From contig NZ_FLQY01000124.1 in NCBI RefSeq assembly GCF_900089945.1, positions 1 through 42,285 on the forward strand: a stretch of DNA of 42,285 nucleotides. Reading direction: 5' to 3'. Shown one piece after another: positions 19,198-28,141 of the stretch; the first letter of the stretch is position 1, and each line of letters begins with the position of its first letter. A model generated the notes under the pieces. That model ran no database searches and was not told the DNA's origin. It saw only the letters and a program-made list of their open reading frames with translations. A program made the translations under genes and the position numbers. Origin of the DNA: Candidatus Propionivibrio aalborgensis. GTDB taxonomy: Bacteria; Pseudomonadota; Gammaproteobacteria; Burkholderiales; Rhodocyclaceae.

Positions 19198-19548
19198 ATG
19201 ATTGTTATCCAGCACCAGCCCAAACGCGTCGAAGTCAATGTTTACGGGGAATTTACGCTTGCGGACTATAAAGAATTCGAGGACATGGTCAACTACAAGG
19301 TCAAATTCGAGGGACCGGTCGATCTATATTTTGATCTGCGTGAAATGGCTGATTTTACGCTTGATGTGGCCTGGGAGGATATTGTGTTCTCACGTGCGCA
19401 TGCCAAAGATTTTAGCCGTATTGCGGTCCTGACGCTAAGTCAGTGGGTGGCGTGGAGCGCATGGTTGTCGCAGATATTTGTCCGTGCCGAAATGCGGCTG
19501 TTTGACGACGAAGCCGAGGCACGGGCCTGGCTGGATGAGTCCATTTGA
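19198..19548 (+). CDS. SpoIIAA-like (STAS/SEC14-type) protein
   Basis: This small cytoplasmic protein of 116 residues has the alternating beta-alpha pattern of the SpoIIAA-like family: VEVNVYGEFTLADYKEFE, VDLYFDLREM, DFSRIAVLTLSQWV and the ending RLFDDEAEARAWLDES. The last segment (F....AeAwLle) is a strong family signature. A ribosome site AGGGGAGA precedes the ATG. These proteins lack the phosphorylatable serine of true anti-sigma antagonists and their role is unknown. The rhodanese gene follows with overlapping or adjacent start. Confidence 0.85.
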   Translation: MIVIQHQPKRVEVNVYGEFTLADYKEFEDMVNYKVKFEGPVDLYFDLREMADFTLDVAWEDIVFSRAHAKDFSRIAVLTLSQWVAWSAWLSQIFVRAEMRLFDDEAEARAWLDESI

Positions 19549-19562
19549 GGCATTGTGGCGGC

Positions 19563-20402
19563 GTGAATTTCTTGACTTTACTGTCCTGCGATGAACTTTC
19601 CAGGCACTTGAATCGTCCGGACTGGCGGGTGTTCGATTGCCGTCATTCGTTGTCGGATGTGGAATCTGGCGAGAAAGCATACGCCGAGGGGCATGTGCCT
19701 GGAGCGTTCTTCCTGCATCTTGACCGTGATCTGTCCGGCCCGATGAATGGCCGGAATGGACGTCATCCCTTGCCCGATCCGTGTTGTCTTGCGAGTACCC
19801 TGGGCGCTACTGGCGTTGCCCGGGACACGCAGGTCGTAGCCTATGATGACGCTGGTGGCATGATAGCGGGGCGGTTGTGGTGGTTGTTGCGCTGGTTGGG
19901 ACATGATCGTGTTGCCCTCCTCGATGGCGGCATCAACCAGTGGATGAAGGAAGGGCGGGAACTGTCAACCGAATTGACACAGTCGGTTCCATGCGTCTTT
20001 GACATAGCCCGACGCGATTGGGTCGTCAGCACTGAATCGGTGCTTGCCAATATCAACAAAGAAGGCTTTTGCCTGATTGATGCACGTAGTCCGGATCGTT
20101 TCCGTGGTGAGAATGAAACGCTCGACCCTGTCGGAGGCCATATTCCTGGGGCACGCAACCGTTTCTTTCGTGACAACCTGGATGACAAAGGCTGTTTCCG
20201 CCACGCGGCTGAGTTACGCCGCGATTTCCTTGAGCTGCTTGCTGGAGTAGAGGCTGACAAGGCCGTTATGCAATGCGGTTCAGGGGTCACCGCCTGCCAC
20301 AATCTGCTGGCGATGGAAATCGCCGGGCTGCACGGGGCGAGGCTCTATGCCGGATCCTGGAGCGAGTGGTGTGCTGATCCAGCCCGGCCGGTTGAGCGCT
20401 GA
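19563..20402 (+). CDS. Thiosulfate/3-mercaptopyruvate sulfurtransferase (tandem rhodanese)
   Basis: This is a two-domain rhodanese that moves a sulfane sulfur from thiosulfate or 3-mercaptopyruvate to an acceptor. The inactive N-terminal domain (about residues 10-130) has WRVFDCRHSLSDVE and AYAEGHVPGAFFLHLDRDL. The C-terminal domain (about 155-275) has LIDARSPDRFRGE, GGHIPGARNRFF and the active-site loop MQCGSGVTA with the catalytic Cys. The CGSGVTA loop is of the SseA type, which hints at mercaptopyruvate. GTG at 19563 gives MNFLTLLSCDEL; TTG at 19545, overlapping the previous stop, is an alternative. Confidence 0.92.
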   Translation: MNFLTLLSCDELSRHLNRPDWRVFDCRHSLSDVESGEKAYAEGHVPGAFFLHLDRDLSGPMNGRNGRHPLPDPCCLASTLGATGVARDTQVVAYDDAGGMIAGRLWWLLRWLGHDRVALLDGGINQWMKEGRELSTELTQSVPCVFDIARRDWVVSTESVLANINKEGFCLIDARSPDRFRGENETLDPVGGHIPGARNRFFRDNLDDKGCFRHAAELRRDFLELLAGVEADKAVMQCGSGVTACHNLLAMEIAGLHGARLYAGSWSEWCADPARPVER

Positions 20403-20475
20403 CAAGCCACTGCTCTGAAGTGAACGGGAAAACGGCATTTCACCCGAGCTTGAGATCACTATTCCCGGCCGGAAT

Positions 20476-22794
20476 CTAGCGGGCGTTCATCGACTCAAGA
20501 GCGCCACTTAAGGCTCGTTCGAAGATCGGTTCGTCACGGACGATTGTCGCTATGCCGTCGCGAATCTGGCGGGCCAGCGCTTCGGGAGCAATCGAAATGG
20601 CCTTGGCCGAGCGATGGTTGCTGAAAAGCAGAATTCCCCGCTGCGGGCTGATCCAGTTGAGGCGTTCCCGGTTGGTACTTGCCACGTCGCCGTCTGGTCC
20701 TTCGAGTTCGTGGAACTCCACCCAGTCGCCACGCTTGAGTTCGCTGACCAAGCGAAAGATTTCACGATCGTCGGCACGCCAGATTGGACTCGCGCCGACC
20801 AGAATTACCTCTTCGACCTCGACGCCATTGTCGGTGCTGCGCGTTACCAGCAAGTCCCCTTCTTCTGATGGGCTAAAGGCGGGCGATGCATTTTCCGCTC
20901 CGGATGCCGGTGGAATCTCCGGCGTTGGAGTTGCGTGGGTTTCGCCTTTGAGTGCCGCGGAGTGGCATTGCACCAGTTGATCAAAGAAATCACTGCGCTG
21001 GGACGGGCTGGCATCGACACTGTCCAGACCTTTGTTGATCTGGGCCAGTAGCTTGGGCAGCATGCCGATCAGTTTCAGGCGATCATCAGGCGTCTTCTTG
21101 GCCTCGATACTCCAGGACAGATCCTTCATCGCTTCTTTGGCCGTTTGCCAGTCAGTTTCATTCGGGTCTTCTCTGACGGCAATCTTATGCAGCACGCCAA
21201 CCCAGTGTTCTGTTAGAAACGCGTCGATGAGCGCTGGAGGCGAATTGCTGGCCCGGAAAGCCTGTACGGCACGTTGTGCACGCTCCCACCCTTCGGCGTC
21301 CTGTTCGCGAAGAATCACAATATTGGCGGCTGTCAGAGCCGTGCTGTCTTCTTCAACCTGGCACTCATCGACGAAAGCCTCAAGTTCAGCGAGTGCCGTC
21401 CCGAACACCTCGACATCGTCTTCGAAATCGGCTTGGATTCGTTCGACGAGTTCGGCGAGCTTGCAGTAGAACGGATCGGTTTCGTCGACCAGACTGCCCC
21501 AGCGAATGGATACGCCGGAGACGCTGCCAAGGAACCGGCGCGTCGGATGCTGACGGTCGGCGAAGAAGCCCGGGTTGAGCATCGCCACTTTGAGAACGGG
21601 AATCTGGAGCCGGCTGATCAATGCCTTGACGGCAACTGGAATATGCGCATCGTCGAAAATGAAATCGAAAAGCATGGCGACGATGTCGATTGTTACTGCT
21701 TCGAGTCCCCCGACCTGCTGCGCGCTTTCCGATTCGCGTACCAGCCGCACCTGATTGACAATCAGGCCACCGGGCTCGCACGATGGTGCATGCTGCAGGT
21801 CGTTGAGCGAGGAAAAGAGTAGTCGACTGACGCTTTCTGGATCAAGCGCTTCTCCTGGCGGACCGGATGTCATCGCGCCGGGCATGGCGTTCCCGCCATC
21901 GCTGGAAAGCCCCGCAGGCAGCCGGGCGACGCGCGCTTGTGCGAGGCGTTGCAAAGCATCGAGAATGCCCGCACTTGAGTTCAAGCCAGACGTTGTTGGA
22001 CTCGCTGGCGTCATACTCGCGGGCGACGAGCTATCTGGTTCGGAAGTCGCTGACTTGGCGGCAGATCCGCTACTTCTCCGGTAGTTCCGTTTGAGATCCG
22101 GCAGGATGCCCCGTTCGACCAGGTAAGCATTGATTTGCTGATAGATCGGCGGCAGAGCAAGGTGCAGATGCCGTTCCAGGCGGCGCAATAGGAGCAGTCT
22201 CTCCTCGGCATTCGAGCCGATTGTAGCGCAGGCGTCAGAGAGCGCACGGCAAACGACGGGTGGGGCGAGCGGGTTGTCGCTCTCGGTCAGTTCGTCACGC
22301 CCGAGCAAGACCGCAACGCGTCGGTTAAGCGCATACAGTTCTTCGTCGCATGTCTCGGAAAGCTGCGCAGAAAACTCGCGAATGACGATGTGTTCGGAGA
22401 GGTCGTCGTCGGCAACCAACTGCAGACCTTCAAAGTCGGGAATTTCGAGCGAGGCTTCGCGCTTGCCATCTTTTTCGGCTTCCTGGTTCTGGCAGCGGTC
22501 AGCCTCAGCGGAAAGGTCGCGGCGAAAGGTTTCAACCAGATGCGACCAGTCCTTTTCAACATCAGCCCGCAGGTCAAGATAACGGGTCTGTTGCAGCCGT
22601 TCCCTTGTTGAATCCGCCAGGAGAAAAAGCTCTTCCGAGACTGGCGCGGCAACCTCACGCAGCCAAACAAACAGGCTATTGACCAACTGATCCCGGCATT
22701 CAGCGAGAATGCGACGGCCTGGGCTGCGATCCCGCCCCAGACTGTTTAGCGAGATTACCCTGTTTGCGGCCGGGCTCGAAGAGGATTGGGTCAC
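20476..22794 (-). CDS. DUF1631 family protein
   Basis: This 772-residue cytoplasmic protein belongs to the DUF1631 family, often mislabelled thymidine phosphorylase. The N-terminus (RRILAECRDQLVNSLFVWLR, then SEELFLLADSTRERLQQTRYLDLR) and the central conserved block (VNQVRLV; FIFDDAHIPVAVKALISRLQIPVLKVAM; HPTRRFLGSV) are typical. The C-terminal about 100 residues (GDWVEFHELEGPDGD, RLNWISPQRGILLFSN) look like the PilZ-related end seen in this family. A GTG start at 22794 has GAGGG eight bases before it. It stands alone; a small hairpin (22816-22833) lies in its leader. Function unknown. Confidence 0.88.
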   Translation of the reverse strand: MTQSSSSPAANRVISLNSLGRDRSPGRRILAECRDQLVNSLFVWLREVAAPVSEELFLLADSTRERLQQTRYLDLRADVEKDWSHLVETFRRDLSAEADRCQNQEAEKDGKREASLEIPDFEGLQLVADDDLSEHIVIREFSAQLSETCDEELYALNRRVAVLLGRDELTESDNPLAPPVVCRALSDACATIGSNAEERLLLLRRLERHLHLALPPIYQQINAYLVERGILPDLKRNYRRSSGSAAKSATSEPDSSSPASMTPASPTTSGLNSSAGILDALQRLAQARVARLPAGLSSDGGNAMPGAMTSGPPGEALDPESVSRLLFSSLNDLQHAPSCEPGGLIVNQVRLVRESESAQQVGGLEAVTIDIVAMLFDFIFDDAHIPVAVKALISRLQIPVLKVAMLNPGFFADRQHPTRRFLGSVSGVSIRWGSLVDETDPFYCKLAELVERIQADFEDDVEVFGTALAELEAFVDECQVEEDSTALTAANIVILREQDAEGWERAQRAVQAFRASNSPPALIDAFLTEHWVGVLHKIAVREDPNETDWQTAKEAMKDLSWSIEAKKTPDDRLKLIGMLPKLLAQINKGLDSVDASPSQRSDFFDQLVQCHSAALKGETHATPTPEIPPASGAENASPAFSPSEEGDLLVTRSTDNGVEVEEVILVGASPIWRADDREIFRLVSELKRGDWVEFHELEGPDGDVASTNRERLNWISPQRGILLFSNHRSAKAISIAPEALARQIRDGIATIVRDEPIFERALSGALESMNAR

Positions 22795-23140
22795 GATATC
22801 GCCCTCATTGAAAAGCCGCCTGCTGCCAGGCGGACAAAATCAACAGGGCGGTCGGACGCGATGTATTGCAGGTTTGGTTGTACTGGCAAAGCTGAATCAC
22901 GATCAACCCCGCTTTCTGGTAGTCCCGCTGCCGTTGCCGTTATGATGCGGCGGTAGGCCGGTAACTTTGCGACGCCGTCTTTCGACGGGTTTGCCTTGTT
23001 TCAGAGGCCGGTGTGTTGCTCCGACCACGGTCAATGGTATCGTCCGAAAATCGAGCCAGAAGAGACTCAAGTTCTACGCTCATCCCATGCTCGTTGCGAT
23101 ACTGCTTGTCGACTGAATGATATCGGAAAACCGAAGGAAA
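22795..23140. other. Gene-free stretch upstream of DUF1631 gene
   Basis: About 345 bases without a credible gene. It holds one perfect seven-base hairpin, CCGCCTG (22816-22822) and CAGGCGG (22827-22833), which on the minus strand is followed by CTTTTC and could act as a weak terminator or leader structure for the DUF1631 gene. No tRNA, strong promoter or conserved small ORF is visible in the rest. Confidence 0.4.
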
Positions 23141-24259
23141 TCAAGAGCTATCGGAATGTATTTGCGCCAGTGCCCAACGGACGTGTTCGCGAACCAGTGC
23201 TGAAGGATGTTCCAGGCGTGTACTGAGTGCAGCAGACGCTTCTGCCGTATTTGCTGCGTTGCCAAGGGCGACGGCAATGTTACGCAGCCAGCGCGTATGA
23301 CCGATGCGGCGAATTGGGCTCCCCTCCAGGCGGGTCATGAATGCCTGTTCGTTCCAGGAGAAAAGCGTCGCGAGGGATGTCGCATCAAGCCCGTTTCGCA
23401 CGGCAAAATCGGGGTCGCCGAGCTGTGCAAATTCGTTCCACGGACAACAGAGCTGGCAGTCGTCACAGCCATAGATGCGATTGCCGATCAGGGGTCGCAG
23501 TTCGACCGGGATCGGGCCTGCCAACTCGATGGTCAGGTACGAGATGCAGCGGCGGGCGTCGACTTCGTAGGGCGCGACGATGGCGGCAGTCGGGCAGGCT
23601 TCAAGGCATCGGATGCAGGTACCGCAGTGTTCGCTGATCAGTTCGTCCGGCGGAAGAGGTAGCGTGGTGTAGATCTCGCCGAGGAAATGCCAGGATCCAC
23701 TCCGGGTCAGCGCCAGGCTGTGTTTCCCGCGCCAGGCAATTCCAGACTGACGCGCGAATTCGACTTCCATGACCGGGGCTGAATCGGAAAATACGCGGTA
23801 AGCAAAACTGCTTTCTTGCTCCGACTGTGAAATTTCGCCATGGATCCGATTGGCCAGTTTCTGCAGCCGGTTACGAATTGTCTTGTGATAGTCGCGGCCA
23901 AGCGCATAGCGCGAAATGTAGGCCAGTTCGCGGTTGCCAAGCACCTGCTCGCATTCGGCTGCCGCCGGTAAATAGGGAAGGCGAGCCGTCACAACGGATA
24001 GCGTTCCGGGCACCAGTGTCTCCGGCTGGGCGCGCAACGCGGCGTGTTTGGCCATATAATTCATTTCGCCGTGGCGGCCAAGTTCAAGCCAGCGTAGCAG
24101 TTTCGGTGTTGTGGCTGAAACGTCGGCTCCAGCGATGCCGAGCTCGGAAAAGCCCAGCTCTTTCCCCCAGTTTTTGATTTTTTTGACCAGCGCGACAAAA
24201 TCAAAACCGTTCCAGGCGCTTGCCGTCAGAGTGCGTGTATCGGAGTTCAACTCTTGCAT
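23141..24259 (-). CDS. queG: Epoxyqueuosine reductase QueG
   Basis: QueG reduces epoxyqueuosine to queuosine in tRNA, using cobalamin and two 4Fe-4S clusters. The product is about 372 residues. An N-terminal cobalamin-binding DUF1730 region (GFSELGIAGAD, RYALGRDYHKTIRNRL, HSLALTRSGSWHFLGEI) is followed by the ferredoxin motifs CGTCIRCLEACPT and CDDCQLCCPWN. HEAT-like C-terminal repeats (about 310-370, GNAANTAEASAAL, SALVREHVRWAL) complete it. ATG at 24259 or four codons upstream at 24271 both fit. The gene is divergent from tsaE, an arrangement common in proteobacteria. Confidence 0.95.
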   Translation of the reverse strand: MQELNSDTRTLTASAWNGFDFVALVKKIKNWGKELGFSELGIAGADVSATTPKLLRWLELGRHGEMNYMAKHAALRAQPETLVPGTLSVVTARLPYLPAAAECEQVLGNRELAYISRYALGRDYHKTIRNRLQKLANRIHGEISQSEQESSFAYRVFSDSAPVMEVEFARQSGIAWRGKHSLALTRSGSWHFLGEIYTTLPLPPDELISEHCGTCIRCLEACPTAAIVAPYEVDARRCISYLTIELAGPIPVELRPLIGNRIYGCDDCQLCCPWNEFAQLGDPDFAVRNGLDATSLATLFSWNEQAFMTRLEGSPIRRIGHTRWLRNIAVALGNAANTAEASAALSTRLEHPSALVREHVRWALAQIHSDSS

Positions 24260-24313
24260 AGCCCGAATCATAGTCCTGTTGTTGGTTCCGATCGTGATCT
24301 ATCGACCGTGACC

Positions 24314-24793
24314 ATGTATTTGCCGGACGAGGCGACGACCATGGTCCTGGGGCGTGAACTGGCGCCATTGCTGGCGCCTGGCATGGTCGTCTGGCTGAAC
24401 GGTGATCTTGGCTCCGGCAAGACGGCGCTTGTTCGCGCCCTGTTGCGAGGGCTTGGCCACGTCGGGCCAGTCAAAAGCCCTACCTACACACTGGTTGAAG
24501 TTTACGTAGTTTCGAGCTTATACTGGTATCACTTTGATTTTTATCGAATCAGCGAGCCAGAAGAGTTTGAAGATGCCGGACTTGGTGAATACTTTCGCGA
24601 TGATGCAGTGTGCTTGGTCGAGTGGCCCGACAAGGCGGCAGGGTATGTGCCGCCAGCCGATCTGTCCATTGTGCTTCGCTTTGCAGCGGGCCAACCGGAA
24701 TCGGGCCGCGATCTCGAAATCGTTGCGCACAGCGAGGCTGGGCAGCGATGTCTAACCGCACTCATCAACCGCATGCCGCGCGTCGGGAGCTGA
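24314..24793 (+). CDS. tsaE: tRNA threonylcarbamoyladenosine ATPase TsaE
   Basis: TsaE is the P-loop ATPase that works with TsaB and TsaD to make t6A37 in tRNAs. The 159-residue protein has Walker A GDLGSGKTALVRALL near residue 35, the conserved VKSPTYTLVE, then YHFDFYRISEPEEFEDAGL and CLVEWPDKAAG. It starts MYLPDEATTMVLGREL at 24314. An in-frame upstream start at 24254 would overlap the divergent queG gene and adds residues not seen in the family. Its end overlaps amiC by 46 bases, so the two are coupled. Confidence 0.94.
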   Translation: MYLPDEATTMVLGRELAPLLAPGMVVWLNGDLGSGKTALVRALLRGLGHVGPVKSPTYTLVEVYVVSSLYWYHFDFYRISEPEEFEDAGLGEYFRDDAVCLVEWPDKAAGYVPPADLSIVLRFAAGQPESGRDLEIVAHSEAGQRCLTALINRMPRVGS

Positions 24794-26055
24794 TCAAGTT
24801 CGCAGGTGCGTCGCTGGTACTGTTGGTCAGCCCGGTCGGTCGTGCCGCGGTTAATCGTAAACCAAGCGTTCTTGCCGTTCGCGTCTGGCCGGCTGATGAC
24901 TACACGCGTGTGGCCATCGAATGCGATACGCCGCTGAAATTCACTCACTTCAGTGTCAGGAATCCGGACCGGCTGGTCGTTGATCTCGAAGGCATCGAGT
25001 TCAACAGCGTCCTTCAAGCGCTGGGCAACAAGGTTGCGGCGGACGATCCGAACATCAAGCTGTTACGTGCCGGACGTTTCAAGCCGGGTGTTGTGCGTCT
25101 GGTCATGGAACTCAAGAACGAAGTCAATCCTCAGGTATTCGAGCTGCCCCCGGCGGGAGAATACGGGCATCGTCTTGTGCTTGATGTTTACCCGCTTGAA
25201 TCCCCGGATCCGTTACTCTCTCTGCTTCAGAAGAGCGAACCATCGCCCGCCAGCCCGGGCGACCGGCTTGAGGACAAAGCGGTACAGAATGCCGAAAACA
25301 AGGCAAGCCGGTCACGGGAGGGTAGGCCCGTGGTGGATCGCCTGATAACAATTACGCTCGATCCCGGGCACGGCGGTGAAGATCCGGGTGCCGTTGGGCG
25401 TGGCGGCAGTTACGAAAAGCATGTCACGCTGGCAGTAGCCAAACGCCTGAAAGCGAAGATCGATGCCGAGCCGAACATGCGCGCGGTATTGACGCGCAAT
25501 ACAGACTATTTTGTGCCTTTGCACGTGCGGGTACAGAAAGCGCGCCGCATTCGCTCCGATCTGTTCGTATCGATACACGCCGATGCCTTCATCCGACCGG
25601 ATGCTCACGGTTCGTCTGTCTTCGCCTTGTCCGAGAGCGGTGCATCGAGTTCTGCGGCACGCTACCTGGCGCAAAAGGAAAATGCCTCCGATCTGATTGG
25701 CGGCGTCAATCTCGATGTCAAGGATCCGATGCTGGCACGCACGCTGCTCGATCTGTCGCAAACGGCCACGATCAGCGATAGTCTGAAACTCGGCAAAGCG
25801 GTGCTCGGGGAAATTGGTGGCATCAACACCTTGCACAAAGCCAGCGTCGAGCAGGCGGGCTTTGCCGTACTCAAGGCGCCTGATATTCCGTCCATCCTTA
25901 TCGAAACGGCCTTTATCTCGAATCCGCAGGAAGAAAGGCGTCTGAACGACGAAGCGTACCAAGACAAAATGGCCGAGGCTATCATTTCGGGCATTCGAAA
26001 ATACTTCGCCAAGAACCCGCCGCTGGCGAAGTCGAAACTGGCGAGCATTGATTGA
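24748..26055 (+). CDS. amiC: N-acetylmuramoyl-L-alanine amidase (AmiC/AmiB type)
   Basis: This periplasmic zinc amidase cleaves septal peptidoglycan during cell separation. The 435 residues start MSNRTHQPHAARRELIKFAGASL, where the RR-x-L-x-K pattern followed by a hydrophobic stretch suggests Tat export, as for Escherichia coli AmiA and AmiC. An AMIN domain (about 40-160) for septal targeting is followed by a linker. The Amidase_3 domain (from about 195) has zinc ligands in DPGHGG (His about 208), SYEKH and SIHADAF, and the catalytic Glu in ILIETAFISNPQEE. The frame is open upstream through tsaE, but the Tat-like start fixes ATG 24748. tsaE-amiC is a conserved pair. Confidence 0.94.
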   Translation: MSNRTHQPHAARRELIKFAGASLVLLVSPVGRAAVNRKPSVLAVRVWPADDYTRVAIECDTPLKFTHFSVRNPDRLVVDLEGIEFNSVLQALGNKVAADDPNIKLLRAGRFKPGVVRLVMELKNEVNPQVFELPPAGEYGHRLVLDVYPLESPDPLLSLLQKSEPSPASPGDRLEDKAVQNAENKASRSREGRPVVDRLITITLDPGHGGEDPGAVGRGGSYEKHVTLAVAKRLKAKIDAEPNMRAVLTRNTDYFVPLHVRVQKARRIRSDLFVSIHADAFIRPDAHGSSVFALSESGASSSAARYLAQKENASDLIGGVNLDVKDPMLARTLLDLSQTATISDSLKLGKAVLGEIGGINTLHKASVEQAGFAVLKAPDIPSILIETAFISNPQEERRLNDEAYQDKMAEAIISGIRKYFAKNPPLAKSKLASID

Positions 26056-26177
26056 CGGCGGGTACGCGTACATCATCTTTCTCCGCTGTGTCCCGATAGC
26101 CCGATCATTCCTTTTCCACTGGTTGATTCAAGTCAGAAGTGCGATTCCAAGGCTAAGGTGAAAGTTCAGCGACAGAA

Positions 26178-26729
26178 TCAGTCGCCGCCATTGGCGGCCT
26201 GGCCGGCAAGGTAGTTGTTCTTGACGCGCAGGTAGTGCTCTGCGGAGTAGCGGAGATAGGCCAGTTCGGAAGTGGATAACGGGCGTACCCGTTTTGCTGG
26301 CCGCCCTACATAAAGGAACCCGCTTTCCAGATGCATCCCGGGCGAAACCAGGCTGCCAGCGCCGAGCATGACATTGCTGGAAATCTTGGCGTCGTCCATG
26401 ACAATCGAGCCGAGGCCGATGAGACAGTCATTGCCGATTTCACAACCGTGCAGAACCGCCGAGTGCCCGACGGTTACATAGTCACCGATGATCAGCGGTG
26501 AGCCAAGGGGCTTGTTCTCGTTCTTGTGCGATACATGGCACATCACAAAATCCTGGATGTTGGTGCAGCGCCCGATAATAATATGATTGACATCCCCACG
26601 TATGACGGTGTTGCACCAAACGGATACGTCATCGCCAAGGCGAACGTCTCCAATGACTTGTGACGATTCGTGGAGGAAGATTCTTTCGGCCAGTTGGGGC
26701 GATGTGTCCAGATAGTTTGAGATTGGCAT
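26178..26729 (-). CDS. Gamma-carbonic anhydrase family protein
   Basis: This left-handed beta-helix protein of 183 residues is of the YrdA/CaiE type. Hexapeptide repeats run from VIGDVRLGDDVSVWCNTVIRGD to VMLGAGSLVSPG. The three zinc-ligand histidines of the family are present in QDFVMCHVSH and VTVGHSAVLHGC. The C-terminal helix (about 155-180, LAYLRYSAEHYLRVK) packs on the trimer. True carbonic anhydrase activity is not certain because the proton-shuttle glutamates of Cam are not obvious. It stands alone between amiC and the EAL-HDOD cluster. Confidence 0.92.
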   Translation of the reverse strand: MPISNYLDTSPQLAERIFLHESSQVIGDVRLGDDVSVWCNTVIRGDVNHIIIGRCTNIQDFVMCHVSHKNENKPLGSPLIIGDYVTVGHSAVLHGCEIGNDCLIGLGSIVMDDAKISSNVMLGAGSLVSPGMHLESGFLYVGRPAKRVRPLSTSELAYLRYSAEHYLRVKNNYLAGQAANGGD

Positions 26730-26861
26730 GGTGCAGGATCAGGTGAGGGTAAAAGAAATATGCACATCAACTGCAAAAACTGCAGCAAGTTGCGTGGGAA
26801 CATTATCGCCCCAGGAATCGATCTCGCCAAGGCCTGATAGCAGGTTGCGCGAATTCTAAAA

Positions 26862-28106
26862 CTAGCGATCTTCGGTGCTGCCGTTGACCCAGCGAAGCGA
26901 TTCGACCAGACAGCTGTTAAGCGTGCCCAAACTCAGGCCGGCTTCGGGCAACTGGTCAAGCATGTGCATGCAGCCTTGGCTATCGTCTGCGTCGAAACAT
27001 TCAAGAAGGGCCAGGGTTTTGCCGAGAACCCCCGCATGCGAGGTAAGCGCCTCCATGACCGAGGTTTCAAGTGCGATTTGCTCGAATATTTCGTGCATTG
27101 GCAGGCCCAGCGCGGTGGGCATCATCGACATGATGCCGGTAATGAAGGCTTGATCAGCCAGCGTACCGTTACGCGGATAGCTATGTCTAAGCAATAATTC
27201 CATCATGCGCCCACGCAGCGCAGCGACCTGCAGCAGCGGGGAACTGCTGGGGTCGGGTGTTTCCTCTGCCGGGGTCATGAGTAGCAGTTGCAGCCAGCGT
27301 TGCAATTGGCGCCTGCCCAGCAGGGTAATGGCGTGGCGCAGGGAACTGATGCGACGGTTCAGCCCGTAGCCAACCGAGTTGACGATGCGCAACAGGTTTG
27401 CGGCGAGCGCCGGCTCGTGTTTGAATCCGTCTTCGATCTTGGCGGTATCCAGATCGCGGCTGACGAGATTGATCAGTTGAATCAGGCTGATCTGTGAAGC
27501 CATGAGACGGCGTCCGCTGACGATCTCCGGACGGGCGAAATAGTACCCCTGAAAAAGCTCGAATCCGACCTTTTTGGAGAGTTCCATCGCTTCCTGCGTC
27601 TCCACGCCCTGGGCAAGCAGCTTGAGCGGGAGTTTGGCCAGAGGGCCGGCGAGTTCACGCAGCTTGTTTTCATCGTGTTCACGGATGTCGATCTTGATCA
27701 CGTCGAGCATGTTCAGCAAAGGCATGCTGCGCTCATCCAAACCAGCATAATTGGCCAGCGCCAGCGAATAGTCTCGCTCGCGCAGCGCGCGGCAGCGTGC
27801 GAGTGTTTGTGCATCCGGTGCTGTCTCGAGAGCTAGTTCGAGAATGACGGCGTCGGGTGGCATTGCCTCGATCGCATCTTCATGAAAAAACATCGGGTCA
27901 AAGCGCAGGAAGGCGATGTTGCGCCCCAGTGCACTGCGTATTCCCAGCTCGGCGTAAGCTGCGCAAATAAGCATTGCCGCCCGTGAAGGGTTGTAGGTGG
28001 GTGGGGTCTTGTCGCCCGCCTCCAACTGCAACATAAGCTCGTAACCGACAAGTTTTTGGTGCTGGTCGAGGACCGGCTGTCGGCCGAGAAGGAGCTCGTT
28101 ATTCAC
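26862..28106 (-). CDS. EAL-like/HDOD signalling protein 1
   Basis: This is a two-domain regulator of the YuxH-like (EAL plus HDOD) type, about 414 residues. The N-terminal domain opens LLGRQPVLDQHQKLVGYELML; the catalytic EAL motif is YEL and the metal ligands are absent, so it is unlikely to cleave c-di-GMP. The HDOD domain (about 195-400) has ISSLRHAITLLGRRQLQRWLQLL and lacks the HD metal pair. I prefer GTG 28106, which aligns with the starts of the two paralogues, over an upstream ATG inside the next gene (28214). It is the most diverged of three tandem copies. Confidence 0.82.
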   Translation of the reverse strand: MNNELLLGRQPVLDQHQKLVGYELMLQLEAGDKTPPTYNPSRAAMLICAAYAELGIRSALGRNIAFLRFDPMFFHEDAIEAMPPDAVILELALETAPDAQTLARCRALRERDYSLALANYAGLDERSMPLLNMLDVIKIDIREHDENKLRELAGPLAKLPLKLLAQGVETQEAMELSKKVGFELFQGYYFARPEIVSGRRLMASQISLIQLINLVSRDLDTAKIEDGFKHEPALAANLLRIVNSVGYGLNRRISSLRHAITLLGRRQLQRWLQLLLMTPAEETPDPSSSPLLQVAALRGRMMELLLRHSYPRNGTLADQAFITGIMSMMPTALGLPMHEIFEQIALETSVMEALTSHAGVLGKTLALLECFDADDSQGCMHMLDQLPEAGLSLGTLNSCLVESLRWVNGSTEDR

Positions 28107-28141
28107 GGTATCGTCTGGGAGATTGGAGCCAGCGAAAATGG